This document shows positions 25,000-36,239 of a stretch of 64,000 nucleotides of DNA, piece after piece. A program made the position numbers and the translations under genes. The notes below the pieces were generated by a model, which made no database searches, was not told the DNA's origin, and saw nothing but the letters and a program-made list of their open reading frames with translations. The DNA is from Canna indica (Eukaryota > Streptophyta > Magnoliopsida > Zingiberales > Cannaceae), in assembly GCA_034359265.1 (NCBI GenBank), contig CP136891.1, positions 76,934,501-76,998,500 on the forward strand. Reading direction: 5' to 3'. Position 1 is the stretch's first letter; each line of letters begins with the position of its first letter.

Positions 25000-26400
25000 G
25001 CATGCTCTACTTGTTATATAAAAGCTAACAAACTTCAATAACTACATATATCAAATATAGAGGTGGAAATTAAATTTACCCTAAGCCCTAGTTAATTTCC
25101 AGCCGACAAAGTACTTGCCGGGGAGTCGAGGAGGAAAAGAGGAAGTCAGAGAGGGGTGTCGCTCGTCGTCGCTTTCTCGTGGTTGTCGGATTCGGGGAGG
25201 AAAAGAGAAATCACTAGTCGCCTTAGTAGCCGACTATCAAATATATGAGTGAAGTGAAGGTCAAACGGAGTCAGGGAGGAAAAGAAGAAAAGAGGTAGTC
25301 GGGGAGAGATGTTGCTAGTTGTCGCCGCCGGAGTCGGGGAGGAAAAGAGAAATCGTCGGAGTTAGAAATCGCCTAATTGATCAATCCTGTGAGTGAAGTG
25401 AAGGTGAAAAGTGCGGAGGGCGCGAAAACAGGGAGTGATTTGACGGGATAAAGTAACGTGGATTCAAACGGGGTTAACAAGGTTAACTGGGGTTAACGAG
25501 GTTAACTAGCTAGTTAACCCCGCTAACTAAATGGGAGGGTAAACTCGGTATAAAGGGAATTACTTTTTGGATTCGGGAAAAAAGGATTAGCGGTTCGGGA
25601 TTGGGGAAAAAGTGTTATGCCTTTTCTGTTATGGGGAAATTGCTGAATATTGATTAATGTTTCAATCTCATCCATTCATGAATCATGGCATGCTTGAATG
25701 TGTCCTGTTGATGTGAGAGATGTCTAAAATGGAAACTATGAATGCATGTATTGATTGTTAATTTAGGGTTAATTATTAAATATATCTCCAATTTTGATAT
25801 ATATTTTTTAATCTATCTCAACTTTTAGTTTTTTCAAATAATATACTTTACATTTCGATTTTTTTTCAATTATATCCCATTGTCAATGTAGTGTTAAATT
25901 TATTGTTTGGATGCTAACGTAACACTGTTGACGTGGATCAATATTGCCATGTCATCATCCCTAAATGAATAAAAAATTCAAAATTATCATGTCATCAAAA
26001 GTTTTTAATAAGATTTAAATGATTATATCTAATATATTCAGACTTTTAAGGATTTTTCAAATCTATACTAACTTTTTTATTTCCAACCAAAAGATTTCCT
26101 GTACTTTCGATTTGTTTCAATTATATCATATCATCAAACTATCATCAATTTGGCCATTAGGATTGCATAGCCATGTTGATCAGAATTTTAGTTAGTATCT
26201 CTATAAATTAATACATATAAAAATAATAATATGTTATGACACTAAATTTTTGGGGTCCATGAATTATGCAATCTCTAAAGATATAGTATATTATTGGAAA
26301 AATTAAAAGCGATAATAAATTAAGGAAAATCATCAAAAATAGAAATATATTTTGTAATTAATCATTTTATTTATCCAACATCATCGTTGGTATTCAGAAA
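25000..26400. other. Intergenic spacer between repeat copy 1 and the GDSL gene
   Basis: 25,080-25,620 is G-rich, with repeated GGGGAGGAAAAGAG/GTCGCCG phrases and a GTTAAC-rich cluster (25,470-25,520). It could be the leader of a lost minus-strand gene. 25,620-26,400 is AT-rich. No coding exon or element end could be supported. Confidence 0.4.
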
Positions 26401-26439
26401 CAAGTACTATTAATGAGATAGACAGCCCAGTTTTATCAA

Positions 26440-27918
26440 TCACTTCATTGACTGATAATTGTTTACAGGCTCGGCAAACCACTTCAACAACTGATGAATG
26501 TTTATAGGCTCGGCAAACTGCAGTGTTCCATTAACCGACAGCTGCGCTGCCAATTTATACGCAGCTTGTGATGGGTGAACCTGGTCCCAGAAGTAATACT
26601 CGCTTCGGTTGCTGCAGTATGTCATGTTGGCCGAGCAAATTTGTTCAGAATTCAACCATCCCGATCCGCAGCATGCAGCTTTGAGCTCCGTAAACCCTAT
26701 AGAAAGAGTACGTAACACAACTCATATCATCAGCTGATGAGAGGATACTGATGGATTAATTTACTTGATCGATGAGATGCGCACCGTATTTAAGTGGATC
26801 AGCTTCCACTTGGATACTCATTTCATACGCATTAAGAAATGAGTACTCGAATCCCTTCAGCGACAAGCTAAGTTCCTCCAGGACAGCCTTCAGAGCAGTG
26901 TTGAAGCGTGCAGAAAGATCATTCAACTCGCTGTAGCAGAAACCAAAAAGTTTAACTCTGGCGCCTGGAACGCATCCAATCAATCCAGTGCCGCTAACAG
27001 CAAATTTTCGCGCTCCAAGATGGTACAGACTCTGTCATTTTTTTTGCAAATTTGCAACAGTCAAATTACAGAAGAAACCATAGATTTGCAGTTTATATTG
27101 GAATCTCTACAGAGAGAACGCACCTGTAATTGATCCTTATACTCGTTGATGACAAAAGCGATGTACTCATCCTTCTGAGTGCTGTTTCCTGGGGTGATCA
27201 GGTCCTTAGCAAACGCCGCAAAGAGGTCATTGTTCCCAGCGCAGAGGAAGAAAAGGGACCTCGTCAACAAGGTAGAGACAAACTTGTCTCCTTTCCTCTC
27301 TTTGAGGTCCACGACAACGCTCTCAAAATCCTTAATCTGTTCTGTCACGTTGATAACATCCTTCTCCTGTGATATTAACAATTAGAGCATAGACAATAGT
27401 AGTTTTGATTATAGTAATAAACAGCTTAACTGCAGTGTAAACAATCCCTGCTCCACCGGACGCAAAATTCACTCCTTGCTCTCCAGTAGGAAAAGCGAGA
27501 TAAGGTGGAGGGCTTATCGACCCTATTGCTTGGGCTTTGCACAATACAATAAAAAATAAGCGGACGAGTTAGAATAAACCCTACAATTCAATATATATAA
27601 ATTTCAGCGATAATTAATTAATTAAAGCGGCAACTTTTTTTTTTCCCAATTTATTGCATGTATACCGATAAAATCGAGGCCATTAAAGCCATTGGTGAAC
27701 CTCCCCGTTGGAATTCCACCAGGATAATCGGTTCCGTAGGGGGAGAAGTTGGCCTTTGGCGAATCACTGGGAAGGAAGTTATTGTTTCCGACATCGACCA
27801 TGGAGTCTCCGAACGCATAAATTACTACATCAGCTTCATCAGCTGCTGTTTGAGTTGCAAGAGTAGCCAACAAAAGATTTAGGAGAACAATGGTGGCTGC
27901 TTTCTTCCCCACAGCCAT
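26440..27918 (-). CDS. GDSL esterase/lipase, secreted, intact
   Basis: Serine hydrolase of the plant GDSL (SGNH) family, acting on ester bonds of lipids or cell-wall/cutin-like substrates; the true substrate is unknown. Five exons with GT..AG borders and matching phases: 27918-27666, 27534-27431, 27366-27124, 27031-26785, 26696-26440. They give 367 aa, a normal length. Residues 1-26 form a signal peptide (hydrophobic VLLNLLLATLAT, then QTAADEA). Block I FGDSMVDVGNNNF has the catalytic Ser39; GVNFASGGAG is at 105-114; the AGNND block is at 162-166; DQVHP gives Asp320 and His323. Cysteines such as CC at 291-292 fit a secreted protein. A frameshifted paralogue lies at 45.5-56.2 kb and a relic at 39.5 kb, so this is the surviving member of a local GDSL cluster. 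Confidence 0.92.
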
Positions 27919-27984
27919 TGATTAATTGAAGAACAAGCTTCTCACGGTGTGCATTCTGTGGCTCCATTTCCATGACTTAAATAA

Positions 27985-28310
27985 GTGAATTCTTACTAGT
28001 TAAGTGGTCTCGTAATAAACTTTGACGAAATAAAATAAAGCTCATGGTTGTAACTCGATTGCAACTCTAACAACTACACATTTACAAACTACAATAACAT
28101 TGGTAATTAAAGTCATTAATTCTCATCTTCCATCTCCACCCAAATAGGTGAATTCTTACTAGTTAAGTGGTCTCGTAACAAACTTTGACGAAATAAAATA
28201 AAGCTCATGGTTGTGACTCGATTGCAACTCTAACAACTACACATTTACAAACTACAATAACATTGGTAATTAAAGTCATTAATTCTCATCTTCCATCTCC
28301 ACCCATGTGT
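27985..28310. repeat. 163-bp tandem duplication upstream of the GDSL gene
   Basis: GTGAATTCTTACTAGTTAAG begins at 27985 and again at 28148, and about 160 bp that follow are almost identical (a few substitutions). The paralogous copy (from 56,299) and the fragment at 34,526 have only one unit, so the duplication is specific to this copy. It lies 67 bp upstream of the ATG, where it could alter the promoter or leader. Confidence 0.9.
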
Positions 28311-28825
28311 ATTTTGCACATTTTATATTTTAAAATTAACATAAGCTTAATTTGCTCCATTGAATACAATGAAACTTTTAAAATTAACCTACTTTACGAT
28401 TAATAATTGCATAGAATTATATTTAACATGATTTGACAAGACTATATATAAAGTCATTGTCATAGTCATCTCCAAGTTTAACAAACTTAAAACCTGTTCC
28501 TAATTATTAATTCTATAAAAAGAGGTACATATATGAAACAAAATTCAACAAATGCCTGATTACTTGTCCTAGCAATTTTCATCAGCGAGGACAAAAATGG
28601 TCCAGATTAAATTAGTCACAATGAATAAATTAATAAAAAGACTAAATATTTTAAGTAAAAAATCTTTTAGTTTGCATTTATCAAACCTTAATTGTTAATT
28701 TTAGAATTACTTCAGCGATGCATTCTTAAATGGAGCCTCAAATGATGAATCCGATTGTGTGGATAAATTAATTATTGCATAAAATATATAATTTATTTAT
28801 ATAAATGATGGGAATATTGATTAAT

Positions 28826-29568
28826 GGGTAAATTACATTGGTCTCCCCTGAGGTTTAGTGAAATTACACTAACATCTCCTCTATTTGTAATTTTATCTTG
28901 TAACCCTCCTGAATTTTGTAAAAGATTACACAGTCCTTTCCTACAAACGAAAACTCTTAAGCCTCGTTTGCTTTGATGGATTAAGGAGGTGGATCCATTG
29001 TTTTCTGTAGCAATGGATATATATGAATCAGGCCGGATATTGGATGGATTTATTTTGGCCCAAATTCATCGCTGGCTTGATGTAGAAATCCTAGAGAGGG
29101 GGTGGATTTAGGGCCCAAATCCACAGGATATGAATTTTCATATCCTATCCATGCTTCTCATCCTATGCCAAAACAAACATGGGATGGGATTTCAAGAAAT
29201 CCTCTTGGATTTCTATCCCATTCAAATCATATCTTGCAAAGTAAACATGGCCTTAGTGGAGTATCTGTCATGTGCACTACACATGCTTACTAATGATATT
29301 TCTAAAATATTTATAGTTTTTTTAAATGATAAAAATACCCTTATATCATTTTTATTTTTCTCAAAATTTTTATTTTAAATTTTTTTATTCAATTATTTTA
29401 TATATGTATTTTAATGATTTTTCAATAAGAGGTATAAGAAAGAAATCACATTACTAACGGATTCTATTTAACACCGTTAGCTAAGGAGAGGTGAGTGTCA
29501 CCTAAACAAATAGAGGAATGATCAGTGTAATTTTACTAAATCTTAGAGGAGATCAATACAATTTACCC
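28826..29568. mobile_element. 743-bp Mutator-type MITE
   Basis: The ends GGGTAAATTACATTGGTCTC and the reverse complement of the right end (GGGTAAATTGTATTGATCTC) continue as inverted repeats for about 60 bp. The flanks TTGATTAAT (28817-28825) and TTAATTAAT (29569-29577) are a 9-bp duplication with one mismatch, as expected of MULEs. The paralogous locus near 56,990-57,005 reads straight through without the element, giving an empty site. It contains a nested Tourist-like MITE. Confidence 0.87.
28960..29252. mobile_element. About 293-bp Tourist-like MITE nested in the Mutator MITE
   Basis: Left end AGCCTCGTTTGCTTTG and right end CAAAGTAAACATGGCC form imperfect terminal inverted repeats. TTA is found on both sides (28957-28959 and 29253-29255), the usual Tourist/Harbinger target. 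The interior has GGATTTCTATCCCATTC-type inverted phrases and no coding. Confidence 0.7.
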
Positions 29569-30247
29569 TTAATTAATTAATGTTTCAATCTCATCAATTC
29601 ATGAATGTTGAGATGACTGAATGTGTTCAGTTGACGTGACAGATGCATAAAATGGAAAACGATGAATGCATGTATCAATTGTGCAAGCAGCAGGAAGGAC
29701 GCCATCAATTAATTAATTTCAAGCACAACTCACTTCATTTGTCTTTTCTCTTTATAACTTTCTCTTCATTTAACGAAGAGATAGAAAGAGAAATGCACGT
29801 AGTAGGATGTGAGTTCATTGAACTTGCACCTAGAATAGAATAAACCGCAACACATACATGTGATGCTATAGTTGTGGCATAGTGAATTGTGGACCTAGAA
29901 TGGTTCTGTTGATCTACTTCATTTCGAGTGCAACTTCTATGAAGGCGAGCTTTATAGAAATTTTCATGGAACTCCTCGTATTAGTGAATCTAGTCTCGTC
30001 AAAATTCAACCTAGCTAGTTTGTTTAAGACCGAACCTAAACCAACAGTGAACTTATGTTATGAATAGTGAACCTAACATTTTTACTTAGATTCAATCATA
30101 ATTATGGTTCACTCGTAACAATGCTAGGTTCAGTCATGTGTGAAACTCTATAAAAATTCTACGGAGCCCGATTCTATAGCCATTTTATTTCTCAGAACAC
30201 TTTCACTTAAATTAATTCACATTCCTTAGCCATTTTATTTAGGGTTA

Positions 30248-30851
30248 CACTACTAGAATAGTCGCTTTCACCGACGGCCGCCGAAGTAGTCAAAAACATC
30301 CACAGCTTTTCGACGATCGCATAATCTGTGGCAGATGTAACCCATCAATAACGGCTCCGATACGACCGGCTTAGCCCGTCGCTTATGAGCCGATAGTGTG
30401 CACGAGGCGCGAAATGAAATAACTAATTAGCCACGACTTCGAGAGGTCCCAGTGGGCCATCAGTGATTTAATAAATCAATAGTGACGACTATTAATGGTT
30501 GTCGCTTATGAATTGATGGTGTGCATGCAGTGCGAAAATTTAAAAATTAGTCACTGATGGCATAAAGAGGGCCATGTTTGTCGTCGGTGATTTAATAATC
30601 AAAGATCCACAGTTTACTGGTGGCTGACGGGTCGTCGATAAAAAACCTTTTTATTTGCGTTCGCGCCCAACTCTTCCTCTTTCTTCCTTTTCTTCTTCTC
30701 TTCTCTGCTACCACCACTAGTATTGCCTGTTGCCGCTCGCTGGCACCCGCTGCTTCGCCCAATACTACTGTCGCCGGTTGTCTCCGCCGCTCGTCTGCCA
30801 AATCTCCATCGATTCTTGCCGCTCCTCATGCCAGGTATTCTCTGCACCCTA
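30248..30851. mobile_element. Truncated CACTA transposon end (copy 1)
   Basis: Starts CACTACTAGAATAGTCGC and continues with the CACTA-type subterminal words CACCGACGG, GTCGCTTATGA and GTCGGTGATTTAATA. The same end lies at 57,679 in the paralogous block, at the same position relative to the GDSL flank, so it was present before the duplication. It is cut by the solo LTR at 30,852; the sequence from 32,395 may be its continuation. No transposase remains. Confidence 0.8.
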
Positions 30852-32389
30852 TGTGGGCGAAATGGCGACACTAGAGAGGGGCTGAATAGTGTGTTTACTA
30901 AATCTATTAGCCTAAATATCAAATTTAATCGATTACTTAATTAGTTAGGCAATTTGCGATTTGATGATTGAATGTGGAAGCAATAAATGATTAAGTAATT
31001 AAAGCAAACAAGAAATCAACAATGCAAACACAGGTATTTATAGTGGTTCGGCCCTAATGCCTACTCCACTACTTAAGCACCCCGCTTAGGATTTCCAAAC
31101 TAGGTTTTACTAGATTAATTAGAGTTCCCCTTACAATGAGGACTTTGCACCGAAAAGTCTCAGCTCTCCAACCGAAGGCACTTCCACACCCGGAAGTATC
31201 TCACCTTCCTACCGAGAGCACTTTCCCACCTCAACCTAAGGAACAACTGGAACTAATCATAATAAGATCTAAGTTTACACAAGTGGCTTTACTCCTTCTA
31301 CACCAAGGATACCACTTCCAATCAACAAGACCTAATACCCTAGGTCTTTACACAGACACAAATCCAAAAATAGTTTAAATAACAGATAAAATTTACAATC
31401 AAAAGAGATTAATAATAAACCAAAAATAAAAGCTCCTTTGCAAGCCTTTGGCACCTTAAACTCGTCAAGGAATGAGCTTGATCAAAAACCCGAGTCGAAG
31501 CAGCAGCTGGCACTTGAGAAAGGTTGTCGCGGAAAGAAACAGCGCGCCGCTTGATCAATTGTTGGAAGGCTTAGATCTTCCTTTTAATGGCTCAATAATA
31601 TCTGTAAAAATTAGGAAGAAGAAGAAATGAAGTATCTGAGAGTGTCTTTATACCCTCGCGAAGCAGCGGTTGTTCAACGGATAGAAAACTATTCGTTACA
31701 GACCACTGGTCGAATTGTCGGTCGACCGATTGGTCGATCGATCCTTCGACCGCTCCTTCTTTCTCTCTAGTCAGTCGACCGATGGGTCGACTGCCAGACG
31801 CAAATCACGCGATCTGCGATCTTCGGTCGACCCGTCGGTCGATCGACGCGATTGCGTCTTGCGCTGTTCGCAGGTCGGTCGACCACTCGATCGACCGCCT
31901 AAGCTACTGCCCATTCTGGGCTTCCATCGGTCGACCGAAGTAGCTACGATTTTTTTCTTCCATTATGTTCGGTCGACCGACGGGTCGACCGAATGGCTAC
32001 TGCCAAATTTTACCTACATTCGGTCGACCGCTCGGTCGATCAAACCTAGGCTGAATTTGATTTTTCAGCCTAGTTTCTTCCGCGCTTTGTTTCTGGGTTC
32101 CGGCTTTCAACGAGCATCATCTTGGAGAGCTTTTGACTTGATCTTTGGACTCGTCCAAGCGACTTTGGTGCACTCGTTGATCTTTGAGATATTTCTGCGA
32201 CGAACCCGAGCGCGACGATCAATGTCCTTCTGATTTCCGATTTCTTCGATTTTTACGATCGAGGACATCGAACACTAATTGATATAGAACCTGAAATATA
32301 TTCTCAATGAAATCATTAGTCTCATGTTTGTTATCATCAAAACCATCAAAACCGAGATTAAGGCTAAGGTTGAAAACCTAAAGCCAACA
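30852..32389. mobile_element. Solo LTR, 1,538 bp, with CCCTA target-site duplication
   Basis: Begins TGTGGGCGAAATGG and ends AAAGCCAACA (TG..CA), flanked on both sides by CCCTA (30847-30851 and 32390-32394). No internal retrotransposon genes and no second LTR are present, so the element body was lost, most simply by LTR-LTR recombination. It contains a GGTTCGGCCCTAATGCC phrase typical of plant LTRs and the GGTCGACC-rich block at 31,700-32,045. Confidence 0.88.
31700..32045. repeat. Interspersed GGTCGACC palindrome cluster inside the solo LTR
   Basis: About ten copies of GGTCGACC-like palindromes, often paired as GGTCGACCGnnnGGTCGACCG and variants with CGATCGA, spaced at roughly 25-60 bp. Every copy holds a SalI-like palindrome. 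The open + frame across it (Ser-Val-Asp-Arg repeats) is a by-product of the repeat. Confidence 0.75.
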
Positions 32390-32509
32390 CCCTAAACCTT
32401 TATCATTAATTTTATTTTCGCCGGTTGTCTCCACAACCATCTAGTGTTGGCAACCGTCCGGTCATTGACACTGGACAATGGCGCTGACGATTTAGGGCTA
32501 AAGGTTTGG

Positions 32510-32705
32510 GCCCCAACTGATGCAACAGTAGCCGGCAGCACTACCAGCTACTATTGATTAGGGTTAAATTAACCCTAATCAAATATGTTGATTCGGATTT
32601 AATTTAACCCCAACTGATGCAACAGTAGCCAACAACACTACCGGCTACTATTGATTAGGTTTAAATTAACCCTAATCAAATTTTGATTAGGGTTTAATTA
32701 AACCC
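32510..32705. repeat. Two tandem units of about 100 bp
   Basis: CCCAACTGATGCAACAGTAG occurs near 32513 and again near 32607. Each is followed by CTACTATTGATTAGG and TTAAATTAACCCTAATCAAA, which is itself part of an AACCCTAATC / GATTAGGGTT inverted pair. There is no coding potential. Confidence 0.65.
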
Positions 32706-32759
32706 TATTAATTTTTTTTAGTTTTTAAATGTTAATTAATGTTTTTTTTTTGCAAAAAA

Positions 32760-33430
32760 GTGAAGAATTATATTAATCTAGGTAACCCGGGACCATGAAG
32801 GTCCCTAGATACAATGTTAAGCAAGTCCGGAGGCCTATTACAAAACCAATATAAATTGGTTAAAAAAGACCTACCCTTATTTGTTGTCAAATGGGCAACT
32901 TCATTACATTTTTTGAAAGTAAATTAAAAAATGATAGAATTATAACAATTAGACAAGGAATAAATTTGTTTCACAATATTCTTCAAAGGAGGAGGAACAT
33001 GGTGCTTCCTGTTAAGAACTTCAATAAGAAACCTATTGTCAGATTCAAAAATAACATGCTGAAATATATGATAAGAAGCATAACAAAGGGCCATCTAGAC
33101 AACATATGTTTCACAGGACAGATTTATAATATAAATAAGAGGCTCTAACTTGAAGAACCAAACCATTGCTATTACGAGCAATAAAACCAGCACCACAATT
33201 TAAATTTAAAATAGAACAATAACAATTAAATTTAATCTAAGGATAAACCGGTGGAGATCATTTGAGATTGATTGTGTTTAATTTAATATTTCCATCAGGT
33301 TGAAACTTACCAAGATATAGTTTTGTGAAAGCTAAAATTAAATTCAAGAGAATTTGAGGGGAGAGCTGCCTATCATTGTGCAATTTCTGATTTCTAGTGT
33401 GCCAAAGGAACTAGAGGGAATTGAAAATTA
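32760..33430 (-). pseudogene. LINE fragment: RNase H domain and 3' end
   Basis: The minus strand shows, with several frame breaks and stops, the C-terminal part of a plant non-LTR retrotransposon ORF2: an IKFNC..NCGAGFIARNSNG start of an RNase H-like domain, then PPLKNIVKQIYSLS, NEVAHLTTNKGRS and WFCNRPPDLLN near the end. Reverse transcriptase and endonuclease are absent here. A dead 5'-truncated copy. Confidence 0.65.
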
Positions 33431-33459
33431 GTTTAATGTCAATTATTGTTAATTAATGT

Positions 33460-33660
33460 TATAGTTTGTTTAATATTAATTAATTACTATAATGAGAGTT
33501 AACGTTGATTAGGATTTAATTATTTTTAGGTTATTTAATGTTAATGTTAATGTTAATTAGTTTATTGTTAATTAGTTTAATGTTAATTAGTTTATTGTTA
33601 ATTAGTTTAATGTTAATTAATTAGTATTAATGTAATTAGGTGTTAATTAATTTTCATGAA
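33460..33660. repeat. TTAATTAGTTTA-type simple repeat
   Basis: Degenerate repeats of about 12 bp (GTTAATTAGTTTATTGTTAA and close variants), possibly grown from the A/T-rich tail of an adjacent LINE. Nothing else is recognised. Confidence 0.55.
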
Positions 33661-34525
33661 CTTGCTCTTTGTTATTTATTCGTTGGTTATTTAATAAAGA
33701 TATCTTCAACTAAGAAAATCTGTCATTGTATTCAAATCTTTAATTTTTTAAAGTTATATATATGAATTTAATAATTTAACCCAATTCTTTCCTATTGTTA
33801 CACATATATCAATTCCATGTTAAAATATTAAGGTATTAATATCTATGTGAATGGTTTTATTGTCACCATTAAAAATAAATATCAATTAATCCCAATTTTA
33901 CCATGTCATTATTCTCAAACACCAAGAATAGTGATGTAACAGGGAGGACGGGTCCCAAGGGTCGGAGAGATCAAAAAGGTCGATGTCGCAAAGGATGCCG
34001 AGCCACCGTCAGTGCCCTATAAGAAGGACCAAGAGGAGGAGGAGGAAAAAGCAGGCACAAAAGAGGTGAAGATGAAAATATAAAGTAATTTTTTTTTTCA
34101 AAAAAATATTGTAGGAGGTGGGAAATCTCTCGCGCCTAGGCGAGCACACCCGTTCACCCACTTGGGCATGGGCTTTCGCACCCGTGTACCCGTGTGGGCG
34201 GGCACGAGTGGACGCACTCGCACACTCGTATACCCGCGCCGGTGAACATGACCCTAAGCTGAGTGAACATGAATTTTAATTAATCCCCATGTTTTAATAA
34301 AATTTATATTGGGTCAAGTATCAAGTAGGAAAGAAGTTTTTCATAAGATCATAGACTATGGAGATCCTTTCATAATAGTTTTATTCTAAAATTACATATG
34401 GAGGGCACATTTATGCTATTATCACTATAAATATCATTTGAGATTCATGTGAATTTATATAATTGGTTGATTAAGAAGCCATCTATTCGCACCTTCATTT
34501 GCACGGCAATATATACTATAGCAAG
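33661..34525. other. Spacer with a GC-rich island, no gene seen
   Basis: Mostly AT-rich. 33,930-34,260 is a GC-rich island with GAGGAGGAGGAG and CACCCGTGTACCCGTG repeats and no coherent protein. No transposon ends were found. Confidence 0.35.
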
Positions 34526-34960
34526 ATAAACTTTGACGAAATAAAATAAAGCTCATGGTTGTGACTCGATTGCAACTCTAGCAACTACACATTTACGAAC
34601 TACAATAACATTGGCAATTAAAGTCATTAATTCTCATCTTCCATCTCCACCCATGTGTATTTTGCACATTTTATATTTTAAAATTAACATAAGCTTAATT
34701 TGCTCCATTGAATGCAATGAAGCTTTTAAAATTAACCTACTTTACAATTAATAATTGCATAAAATTATATTTAACATGATTTGACAAGACTATATATATG
34801 TAAGGTCATCGTCATACTCATCTCCAAGTTAAAGAAACTTACCATTGGAGATACATGGTTAAAACATGGAGATGAACATGACAATGACTTTACATTTAAT
34901 TATTAATTGGAGATACAACTTGAAACATTGGAGATACATGCATAAAACATGTTCCTAATT
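34526..34960. repeat. Detached copy of the GDSL upstream flank
   Basis: From ATAAACTTTGACGAAATAAA to TGTTCCTAATTATTAA it matches 28,016-28,505 and 56,335-56,675 in the same orientation with few changes, although no GDSL coding sequence adjoins it on the left. It contains an extra local repeat of TTGGAGATACAT (34,845-34,945). The homology stops where the LINE at 34,962 begins. Confidence 0.85.
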
Positions 34961-34961
34961 A

Positions 34962-35160
34962 TTAATCTACTCCATAGTAATTTTGCGTAAAATTCATTCC
35001 TTCACAGTGTAAAATAGAGCTTGAAGTAAAATATTTGTTAGCAGCATACAAACAAGCATCAAAAGAATTCCTACAAATAAAACCAGCGCTCCCATTATTG
35101 TCTAAGAGCGAACCATCACAATTAAACTTAAGGAGATTGTTAGGAGGGGAGACCAATGAG
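34962..35160 (-). pseudogene. LINE A: RNase H-like domain remnant
   Basis: The minus strand encodes VSPPNNLLKFNCDGSL followed by NNGSAGFICRNS, the start of the RNase H domain in plant LINEs (the D of NCDG is a catalytic acid). It ends after about 60 codons. This is the 3' end of the LINE whose ORF1 and endonuclease lie at 35,580-38,209; the reverse transcriptase between them is missing. Confidence 0.7.
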
Positions 35161-35569
35161 GAATACTAGTTTACAGAGTAGTGTTACCCTCAGAACTTAC
35201 CTGTAAGATGTATTTATCAGAGAATGCAAGTATCTAAGATAAGGATAGCAATACACTTGTTATATAAACATCTGAGCCTAGTGGTGATATCAGAAGGAGC
35301 CAAGAGGGTGCCTTCAATGGATTCTAGAGAAGTAATATCAATGTAAACATGCTCAAGATTTTTCTCCAACATACCTAGAGAGGTTATGTTTCAATGATTG
35401 AGAGCCCCTCGGGTGTTAGATAATTTAAAGTTAAAAACAGGGATAATGATTGGAATCGAAGAATTCCAAGCATTGTGAACAACATTCTTGCTTTCCTCAT
35501 ACTGAGTTCAAAAGTTCTGAAATTTAAAAAGCCTACTCCTAGATTGTTTAATTAGAATTAGGGGTTCCA

Positions 35570-36227
35570 ATAAGAAGAGGTCTATGATCAGAAGTAGTTC
35601 TAACAAGATGCTGAACAATAGCATGCTCAAAAAAATGAAGCCAAGTAAAGTTGGCAAAAACATGATCGAGTCTAACTAAGATTCTAGCTGAACCATCTTT
35701 GTTATTAGTCCAAGTGAAGTTGTTACTAGAATAACTGAAATCGTTTAAGTCAGAATGATTAACAAAGTCTCTAAAATTCTGAATAGAAGTAGTAACTTTA
35801 AAAACAGCCCCCCAAGTTTATCACATGGATTAAGGATACAATTAAAATATCTTAAAATAAGACAAGGACAAGAATGTAAGTTTAAGTCAATAAAAGATTG
35901 CCACAACATAGATCTAATAGAAGGCAAGGTACTAGCATAAATAACAAAAAACAAAAAAGGTTCAGCATTATCTACTTGTATTATAACATTTATCACTTGG
36001 GAACAAGTGGAACTAAGATGCGCATTAACAAAATTAGTGTTCCAAGCAATAATAATACCACTAGAGGCACCTTCACTAGACATAATGGCACCCGACCAAT
36101 CCCTACCAAAGGTTCTAATTAACTTTTTAGATTTTGGTTCATTCAAATGAGTTTCTTGAAGAACAATTATTTTGAAAGTAGAATGTTTGATATGAACAGA
36201 AATAAATTCCTTGACTGGTTTTCTCAC
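35570..36227 (-). pseudogene. LINE A: endonuclease (EEP-type) remnant
   Basis: Carries LQETHL near the N terminus, DWSGAIMSSEGASSGIIIAW, then after a frameshift FTWTNNKDGSARILVRLDH and SDHRPLLI, the order of the apurinic-type endonuclease of plant LINEs. The usual GDFN motif reads RYFN and there are frame breaks, so it is inactive. About 35,540-35,450 resembles the link toward the reverse transcriptase (QYEESKNVVHNAWNS); then the RT is absent. Confidence 0.75.
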
Positions 36228-36239
36228 AGCCCCTCTATA

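Noticed and set aside
31715..32233. 172-codon open frame on +, Ser-Val-Asp-Arg-rich
   Set aside because: It is created by GGTCGACC repeats inside a solo LTR, with no known domain, so it is not a gene.
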